Positions 52,321 to 61,875 of a stretch of DNA of 64,000 nt are shown here, one piece after another. The stretch comes from Bacteroidota bacterium (lineage in GTDB: Bacteria > Bacteroidota > Bacteroidia > Chitinophagales > Chitinophagaceae). Position 1 is the stretch's first letter, and each line of letters begins with the position of its first letter. The translations under genes were made by a program, and so were the position numbers. Where the stretch lies: assembly GCA_018266575.1 (NCBI GenBank), contig JAFEAE010000018.1, positions 1-64,000 on the forward strand, written 5' to 3'. The notes under the pieces were generated by a model. The model searched no databases and was not told where the DNA came from. It saw only the letters and a program-made list of their open reading frames with translations.

Positions 52321-52366
52321 AATTGAAATCCCGTTCACAATCTGCAAACGGGATTTCAATTATTTA
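52321..52366. terminator. Bidirectional terminator between the HsdR-N-like gene and gdhA
   Basis: AATTGAAATCCCGTT (52321-52335) and its exact complement (52347-52361) form a 15-bp stem with an 11-nt loop, followed by TATTTAGTTTTT on the plus strand. It lies between convergent genes. Confidence 0.88.
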
Positions 52367-52412
52367 GTTTTTAGCTTTTTAAATTTTAGTTTTTTCTTTT
52401 GTTAACCAGCTT

Positions 52413-52464
52413 CAGTAACTCCGGTTGAACATCGTTGCGACGCTCCGTTCAACGGTAGTGCAGG
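52413..52464 (+). repeat. Dispersed intergenic repeat, copy D
   Basis: CAGTAACTCCGGTTGAACAT, then CGTTGCGACGCTCCGTTCAA and CGGTAGTGCAGG. TTGAAC and GTTCAA flank the GC-rich centre and can pair. Closest to copy C (39780). Confidence 0.8.
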
Positions 52465-52496
52465 ATTGGTCAGCCGGGACGGTCAGACCAGCTTGC

Positions 52497-53915
52497 TTAC
52501 GGAAATATTCCCAACTCTGCATACGCAGTACCTACTTTGTTGATGGCAACAACATAAGCAGCTGTGCGCATATCCGGTATTGAAGGATTGGCTTTCCAGC
52601 AATCCATGATCTCGCGTGTGGCAGCTATCATCGTTTCTTCCAATCCGCTATACACCAGGTCAACTTCATCGGCACCATGCAGGATGAATTGTTTTTCTTT
52701 TGCACTCACTTCTTTGCCGGTCAGTTCTTCTATCTGGCTAAGGATATGTGCGTTCATATTTTCCGTAAACCGTTTTTCCATACGCCCATAACGTACATGG
52801 CTAAGGTTTTTCAGCCATTCAAAATAGGAAACGGTTACTCCACCTGCATTCAGGTACATATCCGGAACAACAAGCACGCCTTTCTTAATAAAAATTTCAT
52901 CAGCTTCCGGCGTTAAAGGCCCGTTGGCAGCTTCGCCGATTATTTTAGCTTTTACTTTTGGTGCGTTGTCTCCGTTGATAACATTTTCCAATGCAGCAGG
53001 AATTAAGATATCACACTGCAATTCCAATGCATCTGTTGACTTTGCAATGTTTGTTGCGCCGGGGAAGTTCAATATCGATCCTGTTTTCTTTCTATGCTGA
53101 AAAACTTCTTCTTCATTCAACCCATCGGGATTTGTAATTGCACCTTCAAATTCTGCTAATGCAATAACTTTCGCTCCGCCCTCACGGAAAAATTTTGCAG
53201 CATGGTAGCCAACGTTACCGAGGCCCTGTACTACAACCGTTTTTCCTTCTACACCCATACTCATCCTTAACTTGTCCATAATATCTTTCATGTGGCATAC
53301 TTCGCGGATGCCATAAAAAACACCAAGGCCTGTAGCTTCCCTTCGTCCACGTACACCGCCTTGCGAAACCGGTTTCCCGGTAACGCAACCTAATGCATCG
53401 ATTTCCCCCGGACGCATGCTCATGTAGGTGTCAAGTATCCATGCCATCTCGCGTTCACCGGTTCCATAATCGGGTGCAGGGACATCAGTTCCCGGCCCTA
53501 TAAAATTTTTCTTGATTAATTCGGATGTATAGCGGCGAGTGATTTTTTCTAATTCATAAGGCGTATATTTTTTCGGGTCAATGGAAATTCCGCCTTTTGC
53601 CCCGCCGAAAGGAACGTTCACAATAGCGCATTTGTAGGTCATCAATGCAGCAAGCGCCATCACTTCATCTAAGTTAACAGATAAAGAAAAACGGATGCCG
53701 CCTTTGCTTGGTGATTTGTGTTGCGAATGCTGAACGCGGTATGCTTTTATAACTTCTATTTTATCGCCGATTTTAACGGGGAAGAACATACGATAAACGG
53801 AATTGCACTGTTTGATCTGTTCCAGCAATCCTGCATCCCAGTTGGTGAACTTTGCCGCTTTATCGAAACTTTTTTCTACGGCCTCAAAAAACTTGTATTC
53901 ATTTTGCGCAGCCAT
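52497..53915 (-). CDS. gdhA: Glutamate dehydrogenase (Glu/Leu/Phe/Val dehydrogenase family)
   Basis: Interconverts glutamate with 2-oxoglutarate and ammonia using NAD(P). It has 472 residues. Landmarks are [39 protein letters not shown] (catalytic Lys in the family motif), [39 protein letters not shown] (dinucleotide fold) and [15 protein letters not shown]. The long C-terminal tail is normal for this subfamily. It is preceded by a palindrome and the ccmD-like gene on the same strand. Confidence 0.95.
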   Translation of the reverse strand: MAAQNEYKFFEAVEKSFDKAAKFTNWDAGLLEQIKQCNSVYRMFFPVKIGDKIEVIKAYRVQHSQHKSPSKGGIRFSLSVNLDEVMALAALMTYKCAIVNVPFGGAKGGISIDPKKYTPYELEKITRRYTSELIKKNFIGPGTDVPAPDYGTGEREMAWILDTYMSMRPGEIDALGCVTGKPVSQGGVRGRREATGLGVFYGIREVCHMKDIMDKLRMSMGVEGKTVVVQGLGNVGYHAAKFFREGGAKVIALAEFEGAITNPDGLNEEEVFQHRKKTGSILNFPGATNIAKSTDALELQCDILIPAALENVINGDNAPKVKAKIIGEAANGPLTPEADEIFIKKGVLVVPDMYLNAGGVTVSYFEWLKNLSHVRYGRMEKRFTENMNAHILSQIEELTGKEVSAKEKQFILHGADEVDLVYSGLEETMIAATREIMDCWKANPSIPDMRTAAYVVAINKVGTAYAELGIFP

Positions 53916-53953
53916 GTCGTTAGATTTTATAATGAGAAAATTTTTGTATGTAT

Positions 53954-54017
53954 GAAGTATGAGTTATGAACTATGAAGTTCTTTAGCTCATACTTATTAG
54001 TTCATAGCTCATACTTT
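53954..54017. repeat. Palindromic repeat related to 41005-41079
   Basis: The left arm GAAGTATGAGTTATGAACTA (53954-53978 in all) is complementary, with a few mismatches, to 53992-54017. It overlaps the stop codon of the ccmD-like gene, as the 41005 copy overlaps a stop codon. The words TATGAACTATGA are shared. Confidence 0.75.
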
Positions 54018-54245
54018 CTTTTCGAGCTTGCTTATTTTCCTGTCTAATCTTGCAACATAAAGTATCAGTCCTGTTAAAATGATCAGCGCTACGGCAAGCA
54101 CCACATATATTTTTCCGTTTGAGCGCATCAGGTCTGCCATCTCAGGTTCTTTACGCGAAGTGCTGTCACCTTGTTGTGCACTCACTACAAAATTGCTTAA
54201 TAAAGCAACAACAATAAAAAACAGCGCAGATATTTTTTTACTCAT
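54009..54245 (-). CDS. CcmD-like small membrane protein
   Basis: About 78 residues from MSKKISALFF; an ATG six codons earlier (54263) is possible but overlaps ccmC further. It has a signal or anchor segment (ISALFFIVVALLSNFVVSAQ) and a second transmembrane segment (IYVVLAVALIILTGLILYVARL) followed by the charged DRKISKLEKKV. Position after ccmC and this layout match the CcmD family of Bacteroidota, which helps release holo-CcmE from the heme-handling complex. The start overlaps the ccmC stop by a few bases, so translation is probably coupled. Confidence 0.78.
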   Translation of the reverse strand: MSKKISALFFIVVALLSNFVVSAQQGDSTSRKEPEMADLMRSNGKIYVVLAVALIILTGLILYVARLDRKISKLEKKV

Positions 54246-54909
54246 GACCGAATTTCTTTTCATTTAAAAAACGCAGACGTATCCGCAATGATGTAATCCA
54301 TAATCCCATCAATGTCCAGCCTGGAACAGCAATCAATAAAAATATCAAATGCATTTTCGGGTCCACATCCTGCGAATTAAAAACAGGGTTTCCCATTCCG
54401 CCGGGATGAAGGCTTTCCACTAATCTCGGGATGATGAATATGGTAGGGAATAACATGGCAAATGCAAAAATGTTATATACTGCGCTTATACGTGCCCGTT
54501 TGTCTATATCTGGAATGGAGTTGCGCAACACCACATAAGCGAGATAGATCAATATTGCAATTGCGGCGCCTAATTGTTTCGGATCGTTGCTCCAGAATGC
54601 CCCCCAGGTGTACCTTGCCCAAACCGAACCGGTTGTTATTCCCAACAAGGAAAACACGATGCCTGTTTTCGCAAATTCCTCAGCATAAATATCTGCAGCA
54701 TGTTTTTGAGAGCGTAAATATTTAACAGAGTAGGTAACAGAAACAATGAAGAAGATCATCATGCTCATCCACATTACTACATGGAAGTAATAATTGCGGA
54801 TGGTTTCATGCAAAATAGGTTTGCGGGGAACGTTTCCTAAAAAACCTTCAATGAATGTGATTACTAATAAAACGATTCCTACTATTTTCCACCAGTTTTT
54901 ACGAAGCAT
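54238..54909 (-). CDS. ccmC: Heme exporter/cytochrome c biogenesis protein CcmC
   Basis: An inner-membrane protein of 223 residues with six hydrophobic segments, part of the system I cytochrome c maturation apparatus that loads heme onto CcmE. The tryptophan-rich heme-handling loop reads ARYTWGAFWSNDPKQLGA, a variant of the WGxxWxWDxR motif, between TM3 and TM4. Flanking histidines (HVVMWMSMM and ESLHPGG) are consistent with heme ligands. It has its own -7 box at 54987-54994. Confidence 0.88.
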   Translation of the reverse strand: MLRKNWWKIVGIVLLVITFIEGFLGNVPRKPILHETIRNYYFHVVMWMSMMIFFIVSVTYSVKYLRSQKHAADIYAEEFAKTGIVFSLLGITTGSVWARYTWGAFWSNDPKQLGAAIAILIYLAYVVLRNSIPDIDKRARISAVYNIFAFAMLFPTIFIIPRLVESLHPGGMGNPVFNSQDVDPKMHLIFLLIAVPGWTLMGLWITSLRIRLRFLNEKKFGHE

Positions 54910-54986
54910 ACAATATTCTTAATGGTGGCGCTGACACAAAATCTTGCGAAGCATTAACCCAAGGCTGACCACCTGAATTTGGATTG

Positions 54987-54994
54987 CAAAAATA
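54987..54994 (-). promoter_or_regulatory. -7 box of ccmC
   Basis: The minus strand reads TATTTTTG, a perfect TAnnTTTG match about 78 nt before the ccmC ATG. Just upstream is a tandem word CCAGTTACCAGTTGCCAGTT (55004-55023). A -33 TTTG is not evident. Confidence 0.5.
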
Positions 54995-55036
54995 GGGTAA
55001 AACCAGTTACCAGTTGCCAGTTACCGGAAACAGGGT

Positions 55037-55723
55037 TTAATCTTTCCACAAAAAAGGAAATAGAATAACCGCCAAAGCAATAACCATCACATCAAATGCA
55101 CTGAGCAAAAGAATAATAGAGCTTAAACCGCTTTGAAACACATCTGAAAATGCAATGTTGGATAATTTCATCAATAGCAATAATTGCGGAATGATCAAAG
55201 GGAAACCAAGTATCGCCATTATAGCCGCATTTTGTTGTGCACGTGCAGCAATGGCAGCAACAAAGGTGAAAACAAAACTGAGGCTTATTCCACCAAAACA
55301 ACTGATGAAAATAAAAAGTAGCACTTTATTCATCGGGCTGCCAAGCAACAATAGAAATAACAATACGCTCACTAATGTCATTAGCAGCATCAATACCATA
55401 TTGAATAATAATTTGGCAAGAATAAAATCCTTTGCACCGGCAATGGAATAATAGTACAGCGACCTTCCGCGGTTTTCCTGCAAAAAACTTTTGGCAACAG
55501 CATTCACACAAATAAACAATTGGTTCATCCAGAACAAGCCGTTCCAGACGGCAGATTCAGGCTGTTCCATGGCAAGGTGCAATACAAAAATGGAAGAAGC
55601 TGCATATAATATAACACCATAAAAAGAATATTGCTGCCGTATTTCAAGCAGCACATCTTTTTTCAATAATGTGAAAATATGTTTCAGTTGTTTTGGAATA
55701 AGAATGAATTGTGTAATATGCAA
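55037..55723 (-). CDS. ccmB: Heme exporter protein CcmB
   Basis: A 228-residue membrane subunit of the CcmAB ABC transporter for cytochrome c maturation, with six hydrophobic segments. Family pattern: LLKKDVLLEIRQQYSFYGVIL, WNGLFWMNQLFICVNAVAKSF, ENRGRSLYYYSIAG and AAIMAILGFPLIIPQLLL. No ATG fits the N-terminus; the reading frame opens with TTG (55723). CcmA, the ATPase, is not in the window. ccmC is 127 nt downstream with its own -7 box. Confidence 0.85.
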   Translation of the reverse strand: MHITQFILIPKQLKHIFTLLKKDVLLEIRQQYSFYGVILYAASSIFVLHLAMEQPESAVWNGLFWMNQLFICVNAVAKSFLQENRGRSLYYYSIAGAKDFILAKLLFNMVLMLLMTLVSVLLFLLLLGSPMNKVLLFIFISCFGGISLSFVFTFVAAIAARAQQNAAIMAILGFPLIIPQLLLLMKLSNIAFSDVFQSGLSSIILLLSAFDVMVIALAVILFPFLWKD

Positions 55724-55769
55724 AAATAACGGTTACGCATCTTATCAGAAATTTACCTTCTTATCTTTT

Positions 55770-56672
55770 ATGAAATATTTTTTGTTATCTGCTATAGCAC
55801 TTTGCATACTTGCCTGCCATTCATCTTCATCAGAAAAGAAATTTATTTTTTCTCCTGAGCAGGGAAAAAAATACCTGGTATCTGTAAAAAAAGAAAACAA
55901 AAGTTCGTGGTTTTATCAAAAGCCTCAGCAAAGATCCGACTCGGTTCAACTTGATATGCAACTCGAGCTGATTCAAACAAAGGATAGCCTATATCAACTC
56001 GCATTAACTTTTATTAATTATCAAATTAAAGAACAGGTATTTTTAACACATATCAACGCAAAAAACAATACGCTAACAATCGTGAAAGCAGATACAGTTT
56101 TTTCAAATGCAACTGGCAAAGACGACATAATGCACTTGAATTATTATTTGCTTAAACAAACAAAAGGGTTATCATTGAAAGTTTGGATGAGCATAAAAGG
56201 TGAAGTAATAAAAGTTGATGGATTTGATGAGATAGCAGATAGTATTACAAGGTCATCCGGCTATGACAGGAAGGATGTTGGATATATCCTTAAAGAATAT
56301 GTTGGGGAGAAAACGATGACCGATTATTTGAATGAATTGTTTTGTATAGCTCCGGATTATTATGAAAAAGCGGGTGATAGCTGGGTGAAGAATATCACAC
56401 TTATCAGTAAGGCTCCTGTAAAACTCAGCAGCATGTATAAATTGGAAAGCATACATGGTGATTCACTTTTTTTATCGCAGGATGCTGCTATTTCCGGAAG
56501 GGCTGCTGAAAACGCCGAACCATTTATGCTCGGCAGTCGAAGGGGCAAACTCGTAGTTGATCGTAAAACAGGAATCCCATATTCTTACGATGCCGTAAAT
56601 GATACCAAAACAAAAACATCATCCTATATCATCGAGGAAACTCAACATTTTTCGGCAACAGTTAAACAGTAA
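55770..56672 (+). CDS. Lipoprotein of unknown function
   Basis: About 300 residues from MKYFLLSAIALCILACHSSS, a lipobox with the cysteine at residue 16; an upstream GTG at 55671 would hide the signal and overlap ccmB. The mature part is beta-rich, with FSPEQGKKYLVSVKKENKSS, LQLDMQLELIQ-type repeats and VVDRKTGIPYSYDAVNDTKT near the end. It may belong to a Bacteroidota DUF (DUF6263-like), but I cannot confirm this. It is divergent from ccmB. Confidence 0.7.
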   Translation: MKYFLLSAIALCILACHSSSSEKKFIFSPEQGKKYLVSVKKENKSSWFYQKPQQRSDSVQLDMQLELIQTKDSLYQLALTFINYQIKEQVFLTHINAKNNTLTIVKADTVFSNATGKDDIMHLNYYLLKQTKGLSLKVWMSIKGEVIKVDGFDEIADSITRSSGYDRKDVGYILKEYVGEKTMTDYLNELFCIAPDYYEKAGDSWVKNITLISKAPVKLSSMYKLESIHGDSLFLSQDAAISGRAAENAEPFMLGSRRGKLVVDRKTGIPYSYDAVNDTKTKTSSYIIEETQHFSATVKQ

Positions 56673-56685
56673 AAAATTTAATTGA

Positions 56686-57261
56686 TCAGGCATTTTCGCC
56701 CTTATAAAAACATACACGGCAACGTGGTTCGTAAATGTCTTTTTCGCCCAATACCAATTGCGCTGAGTTTTTTGTTTTACGGTAAGAATAGTTGGCGATA
56801 TTTCCACATTTGACGCAAATGGCATGTAACTTGGTGATATAGTCTGCCTTGGCAAGCAACTTTGGCATCTGGCCGAAAGGTTTTGTGGAAAAATCCATAT
56901 CGAGCCCGGCAATAATTACCCGCGTGCCGCGTAATGCAAGCTGGTCGCACACTTCAGGAAGCTGGTCGTCGAAGAACTGGGCTTCATCAATGCCAACAAC
57001 TTCGGTTTCTCCGGCGAGTAATAGAATGGTCTGCGAGTTATCGATAGGAGTGGACTGGATGGCGTTTTCATCGTGTGACACAATATTCTGTTCGTGATAA
57101 CGTATATCCACGGCGGGTTTGAATATTTCAACAGAAAGGTTTGCGATCTTTGCCCTTTTCAAACGGCGGATCAGCTCTTCTGTTTTCCCGGAAAACATAG
57201 AGCCGCAGATCACTTCGATCCAACCACGTTTTTCGTTTTTTAAATGTGGTTCGATGAACAT
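56686..57261 (-). CDS. tdk: Thymidine kinase (type II)
   Basis: Salvage enzyme that phosphorylates thymidine with ATP. It has 191 residues. The P-loop is [15 protein letters not shown] (residues 20-34), the DEAQFF Walker B/lasso segment is [17 protein letters not shown], and the zinc site pairs CVKCGN with CRVCFY. The glutamate in DEAQ is the catalytic base. The N-terminus [19 protein letters not shown] is typical of Bacteroidota enzymes. It is transcribed alone, convergent with the lipoprotein gene. Confidence 0.96.
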   Translation of the reverse strand: MFIEPHLKNEKRGWIEVICGSMFSGKTEELIRRLKRAKIANLSVEIFKPAVDIRYHEQNIVSHDENAIQSTPIDNSQTILLLAGETEVVGIDEAQFFDDQLPEVCDQLALRGTRVIIAGLDMDFSTKPFGQMPKLLAKADYITKLHAICVKCGNIANYSYRKTKNSAQLVLGEKDIYEPRCRVCFYKGENA

Positions 57262-57308
57262 AGGTTTACTATATTAGGTTCAAAAATTGTCATAATTTTA
57301 AGTAATCA

Positions 57309-57316
57309 TATCTTTC
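57309..57316 (+). promoter_or_regulatory. Possible -7 box for the 57335 gene
   Basis: TATCTTTC, seven of eight bases of TAnnTTTG, 18 nt before the ATG at 57335. Confidence 0.4.
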
Positions 57317-57334
57317 TAAACAGATCGGCCAATC

Positions 57335-58009
57335 ATGGATAGATTAGAACAACTTATCGGCAAATTAAAGGAACAATTCGAACAAAATGCTCCTGCATCT
57401 CAATTGCTCATCACCACAAAACAAATTGAGGCTGAACTGGCACGTGCCGGAAGCCGCCGCTCCGAAACAATAGGAACTGCAAAAGTAGCGGTTGTATTGC
57501 CTTCTGTTACAAAAATTGCAGAGGTGGAGGAAGAGAAAAAAGAACTGCGTGAAGAAGTAAAAAAAGAAGAACCGGTTGACATCAGCAGCAGGACTGTTTT
57601 GAAAAATAAAAAAGATAACTGGGCTTACGACCCGATTGCAGATATTCCTACGCTGGCGCATCAAACAGATGCTAAAAAAGAATTGAATGACGTGATCGGC
57701 AACACTGCAGAATCTTTGAATGATAAATTGAAAGCAAATGTAGAAGACCTTGCTGCTACTTTAAAAGATACGCCACTACGCGACCTGAAAAAGGCAATTG
57801 GCATCAACGATCGCTTTGTTTTTATCAATGAATTATTCCGGGGCGATGAAGCGATGTATGAACGCAGCATAAAAACCATCAACAATTTTAAAATATTGCA
57901 GGAAGCCCAATACTGGATGGAAAGGGAGTTGAAAGTGAAATTAGCATGGGATGATGACCGTCAGATCACCAAACATTTTTATCAGTTGGTCAAAAGGCGT
58001 TTTTCCTGA
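57335..58009 (+). CDS. Conserved cytoplasmic protein of unknown function
   Basis: A 224-residue protein with a helical N-terminus (MDRLEQLIGKLKEQFEQNAP), a Lys/Glu-rich linker (AEVEEEKKELREEVKKEEPV) and a compact C-terminal domain beginning LKDTPLRDLKKAIGINDRFV, then FINELFRGDEAMYERSIKTINNF. This C-terminus occurs in many Bacteroidota proteins without a known role. The last 28 bases overlap the convergent Kdo-transferase gene tail to tail. Confidence 0.75.
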   Translation: MDRLEQLIGKLKEQFEQNAPASQLLITTKQIEAELARAGSRRSETIGTAKVAVVLPSVTKIAEVEEEKKELREEVKKEEPVDISSRTVLKNKKDNWAYDPIADIPTLAHQTDAKKELNDVIGNTAESLNDKLKANVEDLAATLKDTPLRDLKKAIGINDRFVFINELFRGDEAMYERSIKTINNFKILQEAQYWMERELKVKLAWDDDRQITKHFYQLVKRRFS

Positions 58010-59250
58010 ATATAGCGGATGATAATTTCTGTGGCGCCTTTTTTTGAATACACATAATTCTTCGCCGCTTCTGCACTTGCATAATATTCTTCAGGATGCG
58101 TGAGTAAACGATTAAAAGTTTCTTCTGCTTCCAAAGCGCTGTCAATAATTAATCCGCCGCCACAGTCCACTAATTCCAATGCTTCCACATAATCTTCAAT
58201 TATCGGCCCGTACACAACCGGTTTGCCATACACGGCTGCTTCAAGCACATTATGGATGCCATCATCGCCAAATGCACCGCCAACATACGTGATGGTTGCA
58301 TATTTGTACAAACGGGAAAGCATCCCGATATTATCAATGATCAGTACATTGATATGTTCCGGAAAATTTTTCAGGTCATTCTTTAGTATTTCAGAATAGA
58401 AGATGGAATGTTTGAATAGTTTCTTCGTCTGCTTTAATCCATCGCTATCCATCTCATGTGGTGCGATGATAAATTTTATTTCAGGATGTGTGTTTGCATA
58501 ATGGTCTAATTCTTCTTCATCTTCTTCCCAGGTGCTTCCGGCAACAATAACAGGGTTTTCCCCTTCGCAAAATTTCTCTACAATGTCAACCGGTTTAAAA
58601 CGCATGGCATTTTCTATCACCCGGTCGAAGCGTGTGTCGCCGCTTACTATAACATTTTCGGAAACGCCTATGGAACCAAGCATTTTTTTTGATGCGTCGT
58701 TCTGTACAAACAAATGCGAGAAACAAGACAACATCTGCCTGAAAAATTTTCCATACCATTTAAAAAAAGGCTGGTTGCTGCGAAAAACAGCAGATACAAG
58801 CAATGCCGGGATATTTTTCTTTTTTAATTCAGTGAGGTAATAAAACCAGTAATCATATTTTATCCAAAGCACAACGGATGGATTAACTATCTCAATAAAT
58901 TGTTTTGCATTTTTTTTTGAATCAAACGGTAAGTAAAAAGCATAATCGATAAACGGATCATTTTTTTTTGGTTCATATCCCGAAGGAGAAAAAAAAGTAA
59001 CAAGCAATTTTGAAGAAGGATATATTTTTTTCAATTGCTCTGCAACGGGCAATCCCTGCTCATATTCGCCAAGCGAAGCGCTATGCATCCAGATGATTTG
59101 TGAATTGTTATTTTGAAGGGCTGTTTTTACGTTCTCAAAAATATTTTCCCTGCCCTGCAACCATAACCTTGCTTTCGGGTTCCATGGAGATATTAAGCGG
59201 ATAGAAGTTTTATAAAGCCACAAAAAAACCTGGTAAAAGAAAATATGCAC
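57982..59250 (-). CDS. waaA: 3-deoxy-D-manno-octulosonic acid (Kdo) transferase
   Basis: Glycosyltransferase that adds Kdo to lipid A, at the cytoplasmic side of the inner membrane. It has 422 residues. The N-terminal membrane segment (HIFFYQVFLWLYKTSIRLIS) precedes IIWMHSASLGEYEQGLPVAEQLKK, the Kdo-transferase signature with the catalytic Glu. The C-terminal domain has YVGGAFGDDGIHNVLEAAVYGKPVVYGP. The start codon is GTG (59250). With rfaE1 it shows that the organism makes LPS. Confidence 0.93.
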   Translation of the reverse strand: MHIFFYQVFLWLYKTSIRLISPWNPKARLWLQGRENIFENVKTALQNNNSQIIWMHSASLGEYEQGLPVAEQLKKIYPSSKLLVTFFSPSGYEPKKNDPFIDYAFYLPFDSKKNAKQFIEIVNPSVVLWIKYDYWFYYLTELKKKNIPALLVSAVFRSNQPFFKWYGKFFRQMLSCFSHLFVQNDASKKMLGSIGVSENVIVSGDTRFDRVIENAMRFKPVDIVEKFCEGENPVIVAGSTWEEDEEELDHYANTHPEIKFIIAPHEMDSDGLKQTKKLFKHSIFYSEILKNDLKNFPEHINVLIIDNIGMLSRLYKYATITYVGGAFGDDGIHNVLEAAVYGKPVVYGPIIEDYVEALELVDCGGGLIIDSALEAEETFNRLLTHPEEYYASAEAAKNYVYSKKGATEIIIRYIQEKRLLTN

Positions 59251-59323
59251 GTCCGTTAAAATTTATCAGCAAATGTAAAAAACCATTTTCGAAGTTAATG
59301 TTAGTAGCAGTTTTGCGGGCAGA

Positions 59324-59354
59324 TTGGTTAAACAACATTTTTGCAGTAGGTTTG
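59324..59354 (+). promoter_or_regulatory. Promoter of the nucleotide-sugar operon
   Basis: TTG (59324-59326), 20-nt spacer and TAGGTTTG (59347-59354), a perfect TAnnTTTG match. Transcription would start around 59360, about 15 nt before the start codon at 59375. Confidence 0.72.
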
Positions 59355-59374
59355 TGCCCGTTTAAAGAAGCGTT

Positions 59375-60508
59375 ATGCGAGCGATACAAATGGTCGACCT
59401 GAAACAACAGTATGCAAAAATAAAAAATGAAGTTGATGCTGCTGTTCACGAAGTAATTGATAGTGCAGCGTTCATTAATGGAAAAGCTGTCACTGATTTT
59501 TCAACTTCCCTTTCTAAATATCTCGGCATCAAACATGTTATTCCCTGTGCAAACGGAACAGATGCGTTGCAGATTTCCATGATGGCATTGGGGCTTCAGC
59601 CGGGCGATGAAGTGATCACTCCTTCCTTCACGTATGTAGCTACAACAGAAGTAGTGGCATTGCTGCGGTTAAAACCTGTTTTTGTGGAAGTAGATCAGGA
59701 AACATTCTGCATTGATCCTGCTGCTATTGAAAAAGCAATTACTCCTAAAACAAAAGCAATAGTTCCGGTGCATTTATATGGACAGGCTGCACCTATGGAA
59801 GAGATCATGCAGATCGCAAAAAAGCATAATTTATTTGTGATCGAAGATAATGCGCAGGCTATCGGAAGTTCATACACCTATAAAGATGGCACGGTGAAGA
59901 AAACCGGAACGATTGGTACGATTGGCACCACTTCGTTTTTCCCTTCAAAAAATTTAGGTTGTTATGGAGATGGCGGGGCAATATTTACCAATGATGATGC
60001 GTTAGCTGGACTGTTAAAAATGGTGGCAAACCATGGGCAAAGCAAGCGTTATTATCATGATGTGGTGGGTTGCAACAGCCGCCTGGATTCTATGCAGGCA
60101 GCGGTGCTGAATGTAAAGCTGAAAAAATTAGATGAATATATTTCGGCAAGAAGAAGCGCTGCAGATTATTATGACAACACTTTTGCCGGGCATCCGAAAA
60201 TAACAACGCCAAAACGTGCATCGTATAGCCATCATGTTTTTCATCAATACACATTGATATTGGAGGGGGTTGACAGGGATAAGTTGAATGAATACCTGGC
60301 ATCGAAAAATATTCCTTCCATGATATATTATCCTGTGCCTGCACACAAACAAAAGATGTTTGCAGAATTTGGAGGAGGGTCATATCAATTATCAGTTACT
60401 GATTGGCTTACCGAACGTGTTATATCACTACCCATGCATACCGAATTGGATGAAGAACAATTAAAATACATCACTTCGTCAGTTCTTGAATTCGTCAACA
60501 ACAATTAA
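59375..60508 (+). CDS. DegT/DnrJ/EryC1/StrS-family sugar aminotransferase
   Basis: A 377-residue PLP enzyme that transaminates a keto-nucleotide-sugar. The N-terminus is QMVDLKQQYAKIKNEVDAAV, with CANGTDALQISMMALGLQPGDEVITPSFTYVAT, ENAQAIG-type EDNAQAIGSS and the PLP lysine in TTSFFPSKNLGCYGDGGAIF. The C-terminus YYPVPAHKQKMFAEFGGG and PMHTELDEEQ is typical of the WecE/PglE/ArnB/WbpE branch. Exact sugar unknown. First gene of the operon, 30 nt before ugd. Confidence 0.93.
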   Translation: MRAIQMVDLKQQYAKIKNEVDAAVHEVIDSAAFINGKAVTDFSTSLSKYLGIKHVIPCANGTDALQISMMALGLQPGDEVITPSFTYVATTEVVALLRLKPVFVEVDQETFCIDPAAIEKAITPKTKAIVPVHLYGQAAPMEEIMQIAKKHNLFVIEDNAQAIGSSYTYKDGTVKKTGTIGTIGTTSFFPSKNLGCYGDGGAIFTNDDALAGLLKMVANHGQSKRYYHDVVGCNSRLDSMQAAVLNVKLKKLDEYISARRSAADYYDNTFAGHPKITTPKRASYSHHVFHQYTLILEGVDRDKLNEYLASKNIPSMIYYPVPAHKQKMFAEFGGGSYQLSVTDWLTERVISLPMHTELDEEQLKYITSSVLEFVNNN

Positions 60509-60538
60509 AATACATATTTCAGTTTAATACTTTACCGA

Positions 60539-61861
60539 ATGAAAATAGCTGTTGTAGGAACAGGATATGTTGGATTAGTAACAGGTACTTGTTTTGCAGA
60601 AACGGGCAACGACGTGATTTGCGTAGATATCGATCCGTTAAAAGTGGAAAAACTTTCAAACGGGCAGATCACGATCTATGAACCGGGGTTGGAAAAATTA
60701 TTTCTGCGAAACCTGAAAGAAGAACGCTTACAATTTACTACCAGTTTAGAAGACGGGATAAAAGATGCGCAGATCATTTTTCTGGCATTGCCAACGCCTC
60801 CGGGTGAAGATGGTTCGGCTGACCTCAAATATATTCTTGGTGTTGCAGAACAATTAGGCAAGATCATCACCGATTATAAAGTTATTGTAGATAAAAGTAC
60901 CGTTCCTGTAGGCACTGCAGAAAAAGTGCATGCTGCAGTGGCATTGAATTACAAAGGGCAATTTGATGTGGTTTCTAACCCGGAGTTCTTACGGGAAGGG
61001 GTAGCCGTAGATGATTTTATGAAGCCGGATAGGGTAGTGATCGGAACAAAATCCGACCGGGCAAGAAAGGTAATGGAAGAATTATATAGCCCGTTCGTCC
61101 GCCAGGGCAACCCGATCATTTTTATGGATGAACGTTCTGCTGAATTGACAAAATATGCAGCTAATTCTTTTCTTGCTGCAAAGATCACATTTATGAATGA
61201 GATCGCTCAATTGTGTGAACGACTTGGTGCAGATGTAGATATGGTTCGCCGTGGTATCGGCAGCGACGAACGCATCGGTAAACGTTTTTTGTTTCCTGGT
61301 ATTGGTTACGGCGGAAGCTGTTTTCCAAAAGATGTGCAGGCATTGGTAAAATCTTCCAGGGATGTGCAATATGATTTTCGCATACTCAATGCCGTTATGG
61401 ATGTAAATGAAAAACAGAAATTGCATCTTATCCCAAAAATCAAAAAATATTTTAACGGCAACCTGAAAGGAAAACATTTCGCATTATGGGGCCTGGCATT
61501 CAAACCCAATACAGATGATATCCGGGAAGCACCGGCTTTATATATTATTGATGCGTTGCTAAACGAAGGAGCAACTGTTGCTGCCTTTGACCCCGAAGCA
61601 ATGAATAATGTGAAACAAGTTCTCGGAGATAAGATTCAGCTTTGCGAAAGCCAGTATGATGCACTTCAAAATGCAGATGCATTGATCATTGCGACAGAAT
61701 GGAATGAATTCCGTACACCCAACTTTCTGAAAATTGTAACATCGTTGAAAAATAAAGCAATATTCGACGGAAGGAATTTGTTTGATGTAAAAGCTATCAA
61801 AGAACTTGGGTTTTATTACGAAAGCATTGGGCGTGCTGCAGCAATACCTTCAAAATCGTAA
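60539..61861 (+). CDS. ugd: UDP-glucose 6-dehydrogenase
   Basis: Oxidises UDP-glucose to UDP-glucuronate with two NAD. It has 440 residues. The Rossmann motif is [13 protein letters not shown] (residues 4-16), then [25 protein letters not shown]. The catalytic cysteine is in [16 protein letters not shown], and the substrate lysine is in [20 protein letters not shown]. Its product is the substrate of the next gene (uxs), separated by 14 nt. Confidence 0.95.
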   Translation: MKIAVVGTGYVGLVTGTCFAETGNDVICVDIDPLKVEKLSNGQITIYEPGLEKLFLRNLKEERLQFTTSLEDGIKDAQIIFLALPTPPGEDGSADLKYILGVAEQLGKIITDYKVIVDKSTVPVGTAEKVHAAVALNYKGQFDVVSNPEFLREGVAVDDFMKPDRVVIGTKSDRARKVMEELYSPFVRQGNPIIFMDERSAELTKYAANSFLAAKITFMNEIAQLCERLGADVDMVRRGIGSDERIGKRFLFPGIGYGGSCFPKDVQALVKSSRDVQYDFRILNAVMDVNEKQKLHLIPKIKKYFNGNLKGKHFALWGLAFKPNTDDIREAPALYIIDALLNEGATVAAFDPEAMNNVKQVLGDKIQLCESQYDALQNADALIIATEWNEFRTPNFLKIVTSLKNKAIFDGRNLFDVKAIKELGFYYESIGRAAAIPSKS

Positions 61862-61875
61862 ACAAAATAAATTAC

